Assembly: GCA_052244495.1 (NCBI GenBank)
Contig: JBQPXH010000001.1
Length of the DNA: 64,000 bases
Source of the DNA: Cereibacter_A sp052244495
Lineage (GTDB): Bacteria; Pseudomonadota; Alphaproteobacteria; Rhodobacterales; Rhodobacteraceae
Direction: 5' to 3' (one strand)
Under the pieces are notes generated by a model. That model saw only the letters and a list, made by a program, of their open reading frames with translations. It did not search any database and had not been told where the DNA came from. The translations under genes were made by a program, and so were the position numbers. This document shows positions 34,253 through 41,924 of this stretch, piece by piece; the stretch's first letter is position 1; each line of letters opens with the position of its first letter.

Positions 34253-34553
34253 ATGGAGGAGGAGCTTGCCGCCCGCCACAACCCGCGCCTGCGCGCCGAA
34301 CTGAGAGCCGCGTCCGAAGGGCGCGGCCAAGGCCCGGCGCCCGGTGGCGCTGGACCGGCAGAGCGTCGCCCGGCTCTCGCGGATGGATGGGCTGCAGGGT
34401 CGGGCGATCGCGCAGGCGGGGGATGCCCGCCGCGCCGCCCGTCCGCGCGCGGGGGAAGCCGCGCTTTCGCCGTAGGAAAGCGGTGACTTCGGGTGGTGCG
34501 AGGCCTGCGGCGTTCACATCGGCGTCAAGCGGCTGGCCTGCCGCTGCTGGTGA
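34253..34553 (+). pseudogene. Decayed DksA/TraR-type zinc-finger gene
   Basis: The frame opens with MEEELAARHNPRLRAELRAA at 34253. The family-like continuation RRPVALDRQSVARLSRMDGL then appears in the next frame (from about 34335). A TAG interrupts that frame at 34473-34475, after which SGDFGWCEACGVHIGVKRL continues in the same frame to a TGA at 34551. This matches small DksA/TraR proteins that bind RNA polymerase. The first zinc-ligand pair (CEAC) survives; the second is reduced to ACRCW. At least one frameshift and one nonsense codon mark it as a pseudogene. It starts 6 bases after usp, so it was probably once part of that operon. Confidence 0.7.
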
Positions 34554-34764
34554 TGGCGCTCGCACTGCTCAGGTTCCTTGGTCAGGGGATGCCGATGCAT
34601 GTCGCGCTGACCGCGATGGCGTGCTGGTTCAACCGCTTCCGCCGCGGCACCCTCGGCCCGGGTCGGCCAGTGGCCGATCTGACGGCCGCTCCGGCCGGTC
34701 GCGTGGCGTACGTGCGCCGCGAATCCTTCTCCGCCTGATCCAGATCAGGACATGGCGGTTCATC

Positions 34765-34776
34765 TTATGCGCATAA
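34765..34776 (+). promoter_or_regulatory. Candidate ArsR operator of operon 2
   Basis: TTATGCGCATAA is a perfect 12-base palindrome 24 bases before the arsR start at 34800, flanked by CATC and CCGCATGAG. It lies where a repressor would overlap the promoter of the arsR-permease operon. The 34554-34764 stretch upstream shows no gene. Confidence 0.5.
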
Positions 34777-34799
34777 CCGCATGAGAAGGAATCGCCGCC

Positions 34800-35084
34800 A
34801 TGATCCAGGTTCTCTCGGCGCTGGCCGAACCCACCCGCCTTGCCGCCCTCAGCCTCCTGTGGGACGGCAGCGAGCATTGCGTCTGCGAGCTGATGGCGCG
34901 GCTTCAGGCCACGCAGAGCCGGATGTCGCGCCACATGCAGGTGCTGAAACAGGCAGGCCTGGTCACTGACCGGCGTGATGCACAATGGGTGCGCTACCGG
35001 CTGAACCCAGAAATGGCACCGGCGGCGCGGACCGTCCTCGTGGCCGTCATGGCAGGCCTCACCGAGGATCGGAACGCGGCATGA
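34800..35084 (+). CDS. arsR: ArsR-family repressor (operon 2)
   Basis: A 94-residue repressor of the classical ArsR type. The metal site is EHCVCELMARL, the ELCVCDL-type motif whose cysteines bind As(III) in the DNA-binding region. The recognition helix region is TQSRMSRHMQVLKQAGLV. GAAGGA precedes the start. Its stop overlaps the permease start (ATGA), so it controls the permease-thioredoxin-rhodanese operon. Confidence 0.93.
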   Translation: MIQVLSALAEPTRLAALSLLWDGSEHCVCELMARLQATQSRMSRHMQVLKQAGLVTDRRDAQWVRYRLNPEMAPAARTVLVAVMAGLTEDRNAA

Positions 35085-36136
35085 GCGTGCGGTCCACCTC
35101 CACCCCCCGCGCGGCCTCGCCGCTGGTCTGGACGGCCGGCGTTCTGGCCGCCGTCGGGCTCTGGGCGCTGGTATACCGCCAGCTCGTACCCGCCTCCGAG
35201 GCGATCGTGGCCCTGCTGCCGGTCGAGCGCCACACCCACACCGGCGAGGCGCTGGCCTTCTTCTTCTACGACGTGCCGAAGGTGATGCTGCTGCTGGCGC
35301 TGATCGTCTTCGCCATGGGTGTCGTGCGCAGCTTCTTCAGCCCCGAGCGCACCCGCGCGCTGCTGACCGGCAAGCGCGAGGGGGTGGGCAATGTCATGGC
35401 CGCAAGTCTGGGCGTGGTCACCCCCTTCTGCTCCTGCTCGGCGGTGCCGCTGTTCATCGGCCTCGTCTCGGCCGGGGTGCCGCTGGGGGTGACCTTCTCC
35501 TTCCTGATCTCGGCGCCGATGGTGAACGAAGTGGCGCTGGTGCTGCTGTTCGGGCTCGTCGGCTGGGAGGTGGCGGTCACCTATTTCAGTTTCGGCCTGC
35601 TCATCGCCATCGTCGCGGGCTGGGTGATCGGCCGGCTGCATCTGGAGGGCTGGCTGCAAGACTGGGTGCGCGACATCCACTCGGGTGCCGCGACCCCGGC
35701 GACGGACGGCACGCGCCTGACGCTGGTCGACCGCTACCGGCTGGGACTCGAAGCGGTGCGTGAGATCTTCGGCCGGGTGTGGATGTGGATCATCCTCGGG
35801 ATCGGGATGGGAGCGCTGATCCACGGCTATGTGCCCGAGGACCTGATGGTGCGCATCATGGGCGCGGACGCCTGGTGGTCGGTGCCGGCGGCCGTCGTGA
35901 TGGGCATTCCGATGTATACCAACGCTGCCGGCGTGATCCCGATCGTCGAGGCGCTGCTGGGCAAGGGGGCGGCGCTCGGCACAGTGCTGGCCTTCATGAT
36001 GTCGGTGATCGCGCTCTCGCTGCCCGAGATGATCATCCTGCGCCAGGTGCTGACGCTGCGGCTGATCGCGGTCTTCGCGGGCGTCGTGGGTCTGGGCATC
36101 CTCGCGGTGGGCTTCCTGTTCAACCTGCTGTTCTGA
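35081..36136 (+). CDS. ArsP/YraQ-type permease (PF03773 family)
   Basis: A 351-residue membrane permease with eight or more helices. The hallmark GVVTPFCSCSAVPLFIGLVS carries two cysteines in the first repeat; the second repeat has GIPMYTNAAGVIPIVEALLG. ArsP members export trivalent organoarsenicals such as methylarsenite and reduced roxarsone. Others in the family have unknown substrates, so the assignment to ArsP is inferred from the arsR in front and the redox proteins behind. The start overlaps the arsR stop. Thirteen bases separate it from the thioredoxin-like gene. Confidence 0.85.
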   Translation: MSVRSTSTPRAASPLVWTAGVLAAVGLWALVYRQLVPASEAIVALLPVERHTHTGEALAFFFYDVPKVMLLLALIVFAMGVVRSFFSPERTRALLTGKREGVGNVMAASLGVVTPFCSCSAVPLFIGLVSAGVPLGVTFSFLISAPMVNEVALVLLFGLVGWEVAVTYFSFGLLIAIVAGWVIGRLHLEGWLQDWVRDIHSGAATPATDGTRLTLVDRYRLGLEAVREIFGRVWMWIILGIGMGALIHGYVPEDLMVRIMGADAWWSVPAAVVMGIPMYTNAAGVIPIVEALLGKGAALGTVLAFMMSVIALSLPEMIILRQVLTLRLIAVFAGVVGLGILAVGFLFNLLF

Positions 36137-36148
36137 AAGGAATTGCCA

Positions 36149-36379
36149 ATGGAAATCAAGGTGCTTGGCCCCGGCTGCGCAAGATGCCGTTCCACGGTCG
36201 AGACGATCGAGGCGGTGGCAGAGGCCGAGGGCGTGCCGGTGACCGTGACCAAGGTCGAGGGGATGCGCGAGATCGTGGGCTATGGCGTCATGTCCACCCC
36301 CGGCGTCGTGGTCGAGGGGCGGGTGGTCCACACCGGCTCGGTCCCCACGCGCGATCAGGTGAAGGAATGGCTGAAGTGA
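36149..36379 (+). CDS. Small thioredoxin-like redox protein (CxxC)
   Basis: A 76-residue thioredoxin-fold protein of the minimal type (MTH895-like). The redox motif is GPGCARCRST near the N-terminus, and the cis-Pro loop is VMSTPGVVVEGRVVHTG. The start is the ATG at 36149 with AAAGG eight bases upstream. Genes of this type are regularly found behind PF03773 permeases and probably supply thiols for reduction or transfer of the substrate. Its stop overlaps the probable GTG start of the rhodanese gene. Confidence 0.88.
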   Translation: MEIKVLGPGCARCRSTVETIEAVAEAEGVPVTVTKVEGMREIVGYGVMSTPGVVVEGRVVHTGSVPTRDQVKEWLK

Positions 36380-36831
36380 TCCCCCGCGCGCTGCCCGAGG
36401 CCCGCCAGCTGTGCCCGAGCTCGACCCGCAAGGCACTGGCGGCGGGTGCGCTGCTCGTCGATGTGCGCGAGGCCGACGAGCAGGCCGCCGTGGGCTTCGC
36501 CGAAGCAGAGGTCCTGTCGATCCCGCTCAGCCAGTTCGAGGCGCGCGTTGCCGAGGTGCCGCGCGACCGAGAGGTGGTGGTGGCCTGCGCCAGCGGCCCT
36601 CGCAGCCTGAAGGCCGTCTATTATCTGATGTATCAGGGCCACGACCGGGTGGCGAACCTCGACGGCGGGCTGTCCCGCTGGGCGGCCAAGGGCTTCCCGG
36701 TCCGGGGCGACGCCGCGGCGCTGACCGCCCTGACCCGCGGCTGCACCGAAGGCGCGTCCTGCTGCGGCGGAGACGTGCCGGCGACGAAGGCCGAGGACTG
36801 CTGCGGCGGGGACGGCAGGGGCCACTGCTGA
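36376..36831 (+). CDS. Rhodanese-like protein with Cys-rich C-terminal tail
   Basis: A 151-residue single-domain rhodanese (sulfurtransferase). The active-site loop is VVVACASGPRSLKAVYYLM with a catalytic Cys, and the C-terminal domain segment is ANLDGGLSRWAAKGFPV. After about residue 115 comes an unusual tail with CTEGASCCGG, DCCGGDG and a final Cys, which looks like a thiolate metal/metalloid site. The GTG at 36376 overlaps the previous stop (GTGA) and has AAGGA nine bases before it. An in-frame ATG at 36367 would have no room for a ribosome site. It ends the arsR-permease-thioredoxin operon. Confidence 0.85.
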   Translation: MIPRALPEARQLCPSSTRKALAAGALLVDVREADEQAAVGFAEAEVLSIPLSQFEARVAEVPRDREVVVACASGPRSLKAVYYLMYQGHDRVANLDGGLSRWAAKGFPVRGDAAALTALTRGCTEGASCCGGDVPATKAEDCCGGDGRGHC

Positions 36832-36844
36832 TAAGGCGCGACCG

Positions 36845-37060
36845 GATCCCTGGGGACCTGGCGCGCTTTTCGTCCTGGCCGGCCTCGGCCTTCTCCTGAT
36901 CCGGGCCGAGACCCCGGCGCCGATCCGGTGGAGGCGGTCCGCATTTCGGGTCTGCCGGTCATTGCCGGGTTCGGCGCCCGAAGCTGCATCGCCTGCCGCG
37001 AGATGCAGGTCACGCTGTCCGACCTGATGCAGGGCCACGGGCGCCACCGCGCGGCCGGAA
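36845..37060 (+). pseudogene. Thioredoxin-like gene remnant
   Basis: Two pieces of a membrane-anchored thioredoxin-like protein are visible in different frames. A hydrophobic anchor ALFVLAGLGLLLIRAETPAP is followed, after a frame change, by GLPVIAGFGARSCIACREMQ with a CxxC redox motif. The remaining two-thirds of a thioredoxin fold cannot be followed. It sits directly behind the rhodanese and was probably once the last gene of that operon. The rest of 36832-37216 shows nothing else. Confidence 0.55.
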
Positions 37061-37216
37061 ATGTTCTTCGGCGCTTTGTCGCGCACGTCGTCTGGTGCCG
37101 AGCCGATGCCGACGGGTTCATTCACCGCCTCACCCATGCGCTGGAGCATGACTTCGGCGTTGGCCATTTGACGGAAGGGGGTGCGGCGGCTCTCGAACCT
37201 GTCACGAAACCTTCGC

Positions 37217-37257
37217 TTGACGCGCTGTCCTATACTTCCATAAATCCGGAATTATGG
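37217..37257 (+). promoter_or_regulatory. Promoter and candidate ArsR operator of the arsRC operon
   Basis: TTGACG (37217-37222) and an ATAAAT-like minus-10 (37240-37245) are 17 bases apart. CCATAA (37238-37243) and TTATGG (37252-37257) form a perfect inverted repeat around TCCGGA, itself a palindrome. The right arm covers the ATG at 37254. With this promoter, transcription would begin at about the start codon, implying a leaderless or nearly leaderless message, which fits the lack of a ribosome site. Confidence 0.5.
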
Positions 37258-38066
37258 AACAGGAAATCGCCGTTCGCCACTTCGCCGCCCTCGGCCATGC
37301 CGGCCGCCTTGCCGTTGTCCGCCTGCTGATGCGGCACGCGCCGCGGGGCGTGCGGCCGACCGAGATCGCGGCGATGCTCGGGATGAAACCGAACACGCTG
37401 TCGCATCATCTGGCCGAACTGGAGACGGCGGGCCTGATCGGTTCGGCACGCGAGGGACGCTCGCTCTTCTACAGCGTGCGGCTGCCCGAACTGGCGGCGC
37501 TCATCGCCTATCTCGGCCATGACTGCGGCCGGGGGCGCCCCGACGTCTTGGCTACACTTCCACGGGAGATCGACATGCACCGGCCCTTCAACGTGCTCTT
37601 CATCTGCTCGGGCAATTCCGCCCGCTCGATCTTCGCCGAGGCGATCCTGCGCAGCCTCGGCGGCACCCGCTTCCGTGCCTTCTCGGCGGGGACGCGGCCG
37701 AACAGCCAGCTGAACCCCTTCGCCCTCGAGGTGCTGGAGCGCAACGGCCTCGACACCTCCGGCCTGCGCTCGAAACATGTGTCGGAATTCGAGGGGCCGG
37801 AGGCGCCGCAGATGGATTTCGTCTTCACCGTCTGCGACCAGGCGGCGTCGGACGAATGTGCGCCCTGGCCGGGGCAGCCGCTGACCGCGCATTGGGGGAT
37901 GCCGGATCCGGCGAAGGCCTGCGGCACGGATGCCGAGAAGGGCCTCGCCTTCGCCAAGGCCTTCGGCGAGCTGCACCGCCGGATCTCGGCCTTCACCCAG
38001 CTGCCCTTCGACCAGCTGGAGCGGCTGGCGCTGCAGCAGCATCTCGACCGGCTGGGAGAGGTCTGA
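37254..38066 (+). CDS. ArsR-ArsC fusion: arsenic repressor plus low-molecular-weight phosphatase-type arsenate reductase
   Basis: A 270-residue fusion. Residues 1-100 form an ArsR winged helix (recognition helix MKPNTLSHHLAELETAGLIG). Residues 115-270 form a low-molecular-weight tyrosine-phosphatase-like arsenate reductase with loop VLFICSGNSARSIFAEAI, where Cys118 is the nucleophile, and a second Cys in FTVCDQAASDEC. It may sense arsenicals and reduce As(V) to As(III). It heads an operon with GAPDH and arsJ; the GAPDH ATG overlaps its stop by one base. Natural arsR-arsC fusions are known, so this is unlikely to be an artefact. Confidence 0.92.
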   Translation: MEQEIAVRHFAALGHAGRLAVVRLLMRHAPRGVRPTEIAAMLGMKPNTLSHHLAELETAGLIGSAREGRSLFYSVRLPELAALIAYLGHDCGRGRPDVLATLPREIDMHRPFNVLFICSGNSARSIFAEAILRSLGGTRFRAFSAGTRPNSQLNPFALEVLERNGLDTSGLRSKHVSEFEGPEAPQMDFVFTVCDQAASDECAPWPGQPLTAHWGMPDPAKACGTDAEKGLAFAKAFGELHRRISAFTQLPFDQLERLALQQHLDRLGEV

Positions 38067-39091
38067 TGGCGCGCATCGCGGTCAACGGGCTCGGCCGGAT
38101 GGGAAAGCTCCTGCTGCGCGAGCTGATCGACCGCGGTGCGGGCGACGAGATCGTGCTTCTGAACGATGCCGACGGCGATCCGGCGCAGCACGCGCTGCTG
38201 ATGGAGTTCGACAGCGTCCACGGCCGCTGGCGGACCCCGGTCGCCCATGATGGCGAGAGCCTGACGCTTGCCGGCCACCGCATGCCCCTGATGCGCGAAC
38301 GGCGGATCGAGGACCTGCCGCTGCGCGATCTGGGCGTCGATCTGGTGGTGGACTGCACCGGGGTCTTCAAGACCGCCGCGAAGCTCGCGCCCTATTTCGA
38401 GGCGGTGAAGAAGGTGGTCGTCTCGGCCCCGGTGAAGGACGGCGGCGCGCTGAACCTGGTCTACGGGATCAACCATCACCTCTACGATGGCAGCCAGCGG
38501 CTGGTGACGGCGGCCTCCTGCACGACGAACTGCCTCGCGCCGGTGGTGAAGGTGATCCACGGGGGCTTGGGCATCCGCCACGGCTCGATCACCACGATCC
38601 ATGACGTAACGAACACCCAGACCATCGTGGACCGGCCGGCGAAGGACATGCGCCGCGCCCGCTCGGCGCTGGCGAACCTGATCCCGACCTCGACCGGTTC
38701 GGCCACCGCGATCGGACTGATCTATCCCGAGCTGAAGGGCAGGCTGAACGGCCATGCGGTGCGGGTGCCGCTCCTGAACGCCTCGCTGACCGACTGCGTC
38801 TTCGAGGTTGCACGCCCGACCACGGTCGAGGAGGTGAACGCGCTTCTCGCCGAGGCCGCGCGGGGACCGCTGAAAGGCATCCTCGGCTATGAGGAGCGGC
38901 CGCTGGTCTCGTCGGATTTCCTGAACGACCCGCGATCGGCCGTGGTGGATGCGGCCTCGACGATGGTTGTGGGCGGCACGCAGGTGAAGATCTACGCCTG
39001 GTATGACAACGAATGGGGCTATGTCTGCCGGCTGGCCGACATCACCCGGATGGTGGCGGAGAGCCTTGTCCCCTCGCGGGCGGGGGCGTGA
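38066..39091 (+). CDS. ArsJ-associated glyceraldehyde-3-phosphate dehydrogenase
   Basis: A 341-residue GAPDH. The NAD site is AVNGLGRMGKLLLRELI, and the catalytic site is AASCTTNCLAPVVKVIHG with the active Cys and its TTNC context. YDNEWGYVCRLADITRM near the end is typical of the family. Beside arsJ, such GAPDHs use arsenate in place of phosphate to make 1-arseno-3-phosphoglycerate, which ArsJ then exports; together they form an As(V) efflux route. The start overlaps the arsRC stop. The Cys-rich small frame follows after one base. Confidence 0.93.
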   Translation: MARIAVNGLGRMGKLLLRELIDRGAGDEIVLLNDADGDPAQHALLMEFDSVHGRWRTPVAHDGESLTLAGHRMPLMRERRIEDLPLRDLGVDLVVDCTGVFKTAAKLAPYFEAVKKVVVSAPVKDGGALNLVYGINHHLYDGSQRLVTAASCTTNCLAPVVKVIHGGLGIRHGSITTIHDVTNTQTIVDRPAKDMRRARSALANLIPTSTGSATAIGLIYPELKGRLNGHAVRVPLLNASLTDCVFEVARPTTVEEVNALLAEAARGPLKGILGYEERPLVSSDFLNDPRSAVVDAASTMVVGGTQVKIYAWYDNEWGYVCRLADITRMVAESLVPSRAGA

Positions 39092-39092
39092 G

Positions 39093-39188
39093 ATGACTTC
39101 CTGCTCCTGCTGCACGAGGGGATGCAACGACGTTCGGCGGAGGCCTCCGATGACCCGCGGCCTGCGCGGCGAAAGGGCCCGGCCGTGA
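39093..39188 (+). CDS. Possible 31-residue Cys-rich peptide between GAPDH and arsJ
   Basis: A short frame starts one base after the GAPDH stop and ends in a TGA that overlaps the GTG start of arsJ (GTGA), so both ends are spaced like a genuine operon gene. It reads MTSCSCCTRGCNDVRRRP and then an Arg-rich end. Four cysteines fall within the first 11 residues, a possible thiolate site for As(III) or zinc. No family was recognised. It may instead be only a translational-coupling leader for arsJ. GGGGGCGTGAG lies upstream, but without a clear ribosome site. Confidence 0.4.
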   Translation: MTSCSCCTRGCNDVRRRPPMTRGLRGERARP

Positions 39189-40423
39189 GCGTCGCCGCCC
39201 GTTCGGGCCTTCGCGCCTATGCCGCCGTGACCGCCGCCTACTGGGCCTTCATGCTCAGCGATGGCGCGCTGCGGATGCTGGTACTGCTGCATTTCAACGG
39301 GTTGGGCTTCTCGCCGATCCAGCTCGCCTGGCTCTTCCTGCTTTATGAGCTGGCGGGGATCGTGACCAACCTTTCCGCCGGCTGGCTCGCCGCGCGCTTC
39401 GGGCTGACCTCGACGCTTTACGCGGGCCTCGGGCTGCAGATCGGTGCGCTCGGGGCGCTGGCGATGCTGGACCCGGAATGGAGCATCCCGGCCTCGGTTG
39501 CCTTCGTCATGGCGGTTCAGGGCGTCTCGGGAGTGGCCAAGGATCTGGCCAAGATGTCGTCGAAAAGCGCGGTGAAGATCCTTGCGCCCGCGGGCGACGG
39601 GCTCTTCCGCTGGGTGGCGCTGCTTACAGGGTCGAAGAACGCGGTGAAGGGGGCGGGCTTCTTCCTCGGCGCGGCGCTTCTGGCGCTGGCGGGATTTCAG
39701 GCCGCGATCTGGGCGATGGCTGCGGTGTTGGCGGCGATCCTGCTCGCAGTGGTGCTCTGGATGCCCGAGGGCCTGCCGCGCGGGGTGAAGGGCACGAAAT
39801 TTGCCTCGGTCTGGTCGCGCGATCGGGCGATCAACCGGCTGTCGCTGGCGCGGATGTTCCTGTTCGGCGCGCGCGATGTGTGGTTCGTGGTGGGCATCCC
39901 GGTCTATTTCCAGTCCGTCCTGTCCGACGGCACCGCCGAGGGCCGGCGCGAGGCCTTCTTCCTGATCGGCGGCTTCATGGCGCTCTGGATCATCGGCTAC
40001 GGCGCGGTCCAGGGCATGGCGCCCCGGCTGATCCGCGGCGACGCCGCAGCCCAGGCCCGCCGATGGGCCGGGCGGCTGGTGCCGATCCCCTTGGCGCTGG
40101 CCGCGCTCGCCTGGGCGGCGGGCGGGCCGGCGACGTGGCTGACGCTGACGCTGGTCGCGGGACTGCTGCTCTTCGGCTTCGTCTTCGCGGTGAACTCATC
40201 GCTGCACTCCTACCTGATCCTCGCCTTCTCGAAGGCAGAGAGGGTGACGATGGACGTGGGCTTCTACTACATGGCGAACGCGGCAGGGCGCCTTATCGGC
40301 ACGCTGCTCTCGGGCCTCAGCTACCAGTGGGGCGGGCTGCCGCTCTGCCTCGCCACCGCTGGCGCCATGGCCGCCGCAAGCTGGCTCGCTGCGCGACGGA
40401 TCAAGGCAGTGGAAGCAGTCTGA
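39185..40423 (+). CDS. arsJ: ArsJ, MFS exporter of 1-arseno-3-phosphoglycerate
   Basis: A 412-residue, 12-helix MFS protein. The first segment (LRAYAAVTAAYWAFMLSDGA) and the SGVAKDLAKMSSKSAVKILA loop are characteristic of ArsJ, as is the GSKNAVKGAGFFLGAALLAL stretch. Beside GAPDH it forms the arsenate export pathway, extruding the labile arseno-phosphoglycerate that breaks down outside to arsenate. The GTG at 39185 is preferred because it has GAAAGGG upstream and overlaps the previous small frame; the frame is open further upstream without family features. It is the last gene of the arsRC operon. Confidence 0.93.
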   Translation: MSVAARSGLRAYAAVTAAYWAFMLSDGALRMLVLLHFNGLGFSPIQLAWLFLLYELAGIVTNLSAGWLAARFGLTSTLYAGLGLQIGALGALAMLDPEWSIPASVAFVMAVQGVSGVAKDLAKMSSKSAVKILAPAGDGLFRWVALLTGSKNAVKGAGFFLGAALLALAGFQAAIWAMAAVLAAILLAVVLWMPEGLPRGVKGTKFASVWSRDRAINRLSLARMFLFGARDVWFVVGIPVYFQSVLSDGTAEGRREAFFLIGGFMALWIIGYGAVQGMAPRLIRGDAAAQARRWAGRLVPIPLALAALAWAAGGPATWLTLTLVAGLLLFGFVFAVNSSLHSYLILAFSKAERVTMDVGFYYMANAAGRLIGTLLSGLSYQWGGLPLCLATAGAMAAASWLAARRIKAVEAV

Positions 40424-40824
40424 CTACAGAGATTGTCCCGCTGCCGCGGCAAGGCTCCTTGGTCGGGCATCAGTGGCCGGTGTGCGAAAGTTGCGACGTG
40501 GCATGTCGTCCACTTCGAGTGGCCTCCTGAATCCTGCCTCCGGGGCCTCTCGCATGCCGAACGGCCTCGACCTGTGGCGGTCGCCAACTGCGCGTCGCGT
40601 CACCGCCCAAGCGAGTTACGAAGGGCCGCATTCGTCGGTTGCTGCGGATGCACCGCCGCAAGCTCACGAACGACTTCCCCGGATTTCTGCATGTGAGGTG
40701 CCGCAACGTCACTGACAGCAAACCGCCCCTCGCGAGGACGCCACGGGCGCTGCTGCATCGGGTACGGCTTGGCAGGATATTGCCCCGGCGCGCGGTGCGG
40801 GAGGGTGAGAGTCCGGGCGCCGTC
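40424..40824. other. Convergent spacer between arsJ and rsgA
   Basis: About 400 bases with no supported gene. No clear terminator for arsJ was found; the strong hairpins lie at the rsgA end of the spacer and are listed next. Confidence 0.4.
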
Positions 40825-40871
40825 TCTCCCGCCGACAGTCGCTCGGCGGGAGAGGGGGGCGAAAGGCCCCC
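40825..40871 (-). terminator. Tandem hairpins downstream of rsgA
   Basis: TCTCCCGCCGA (40825-40835) and TCGGCGGGAGA (40843-40853) form a perfect 11-base stem with a 7-base loop. Immediately next to it GGGGGC-GAAAG-GCCCCC forms a second hairpin. They lie 13-59 bases beyond the rsgA stop and could also stop transcription coming from arsJ. Confidence 0.65.
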
Positions 40872-40883
40872 GCAGGCGCACTC

Positions 40884-41924
40884 TCACCGCTCGTCGCGCC
40901 GGCGGGTCTTGTCCCGCATCACCTCGCGCACCATCCGGCCGAAGGCGCGGTCGCGGGCGTGGGCCTCGGCCAGCGTGGCCGAGTTGTGCCGGTCCTCGCG
41001 CTTCAGCTTCTCCCACCGCGCGAGGCGGCCCGCGTCGAGCCGCCCCTCGGCCACCGCCGCCTGCACCGCGCAGCCCGGTTCGGTGCCGTGCGTGCAGTCT
41101 CTGAACCGGCAGGCCCGCGCGAGATCGTCGATGTCGTCGAAGACCGCGGCGATGCCGTCCTCGGCGTCGGTCAGGCGCAGCTCGCGCATGCCGGGCGTGT
41201 CGATCAGCCAGCCCCCGCCCGTGATCGGGCGCAGGTGCCGGCCGGTCGTGGTGTGCCGCCCCTTGGCGTCGTCCGCGCGGATCGGCGCCGTGGCTTCGAG
41301 CGTGCCGGTGAGCGCGTTGGCGAGCGTGGTCTTGCCCACGCCCGACGAGCCCGCCAGCGCCACCGTCCGGCCCGGGCGGCACCAGTCGGCGAGCCGCTCG
41401 GGCACATCGGGGGCGGTGGCGTCGATCAGGCACATCGCGACGCGACGGTCGACGGCCTCGGCCCGGGCGCGCCAGCCCTCGGGATCCGGCACGAGGTCGA
41501 TCCGGGTCAGCAGGATCACCGGCTCGACCCTGGCCGCATGGGCCAGCGCGAGATACCGCTCCAGCCGCGCCGGGTTGAAGTCGGCATTGCAGGAGGTGAC
41601 GATGAAGAGTGTGTCGACGTTGGCAGCAATGAGCTGCCGCGCCGCGCCGGTGCCGGCCGCGCGGCGGGAAAGGATGGTGCGGCGGTCGAGGAGGCGCAGG
41701 AGGCGGGTGCCGTCGCAGAGCGCCCAGTCGCCCACGGCAATCCCGCCGGTCGGGAACTCAGGCGGCAGGATCAGCGACAGCGGACCGTCGGCCGAGAGCG
41801 CCTCGACGCGGCTGCGGTGGACGGCCGCGATGCGGCAGGGGGTGGCGGCCAGGTCCTCGAGGTCGAGCTGGCGCAGGAAATCGGAAGCCCAGCCGAGGTC
41901 GGCGAGCGTGAAGGATCGTGTCAA
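40884..41924 (-). CDS. rsgA: RsgA, ribosome small-subunit-dependent GTPase
   Basis: A 346-residue circularly permuted GTPase that assists late maturation of the 30S subunit. The order is an N-terminal OB-fold, then a G4-like LLTRIDL, G1 (AGSSGVGKTTLANAL) and G3 (IDTPGMREL), and a C-terminal zinc knuckle (CRFRDCTHGTEPGCAV). This permuted order is diagnostic. The first codon appears to be TTG at 41924, with GAGGG about seven bases upstream; no ATG or GTG fits better. It is monocistronic and unrelated to the arsenic island. Confidence 0.95.
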   Translation of the reverse strand: MTRSFTLADLGWASDFLRQLDLEDLAATPCRIAAVHRSRVEALSADGPLSLILPPEFPTGGIAVGDWALCDGTRLLRLLDRRTILSRRAAGTGAARQLIAANVDTLFIVTSCNADFNPARLERYLALAHAARVEPVILLTRIDLVPDPEGWRARAEAVDRRVAMCLIDATAPDVPERLADWCRPGRTVALAGSSGVGKTTLANALTGTLEATAPIRADDAKGRHTTTGRHLRPITGGGWLIDTPGMRELRLTDAEDGIAAVFDDIDDLARACRFRDCTHGTEPGCAVQAAVAEGRLDAGRLARWEKLKREDRHNSATLAEAHARDRAFGRMVREVMRDKTRRRDER

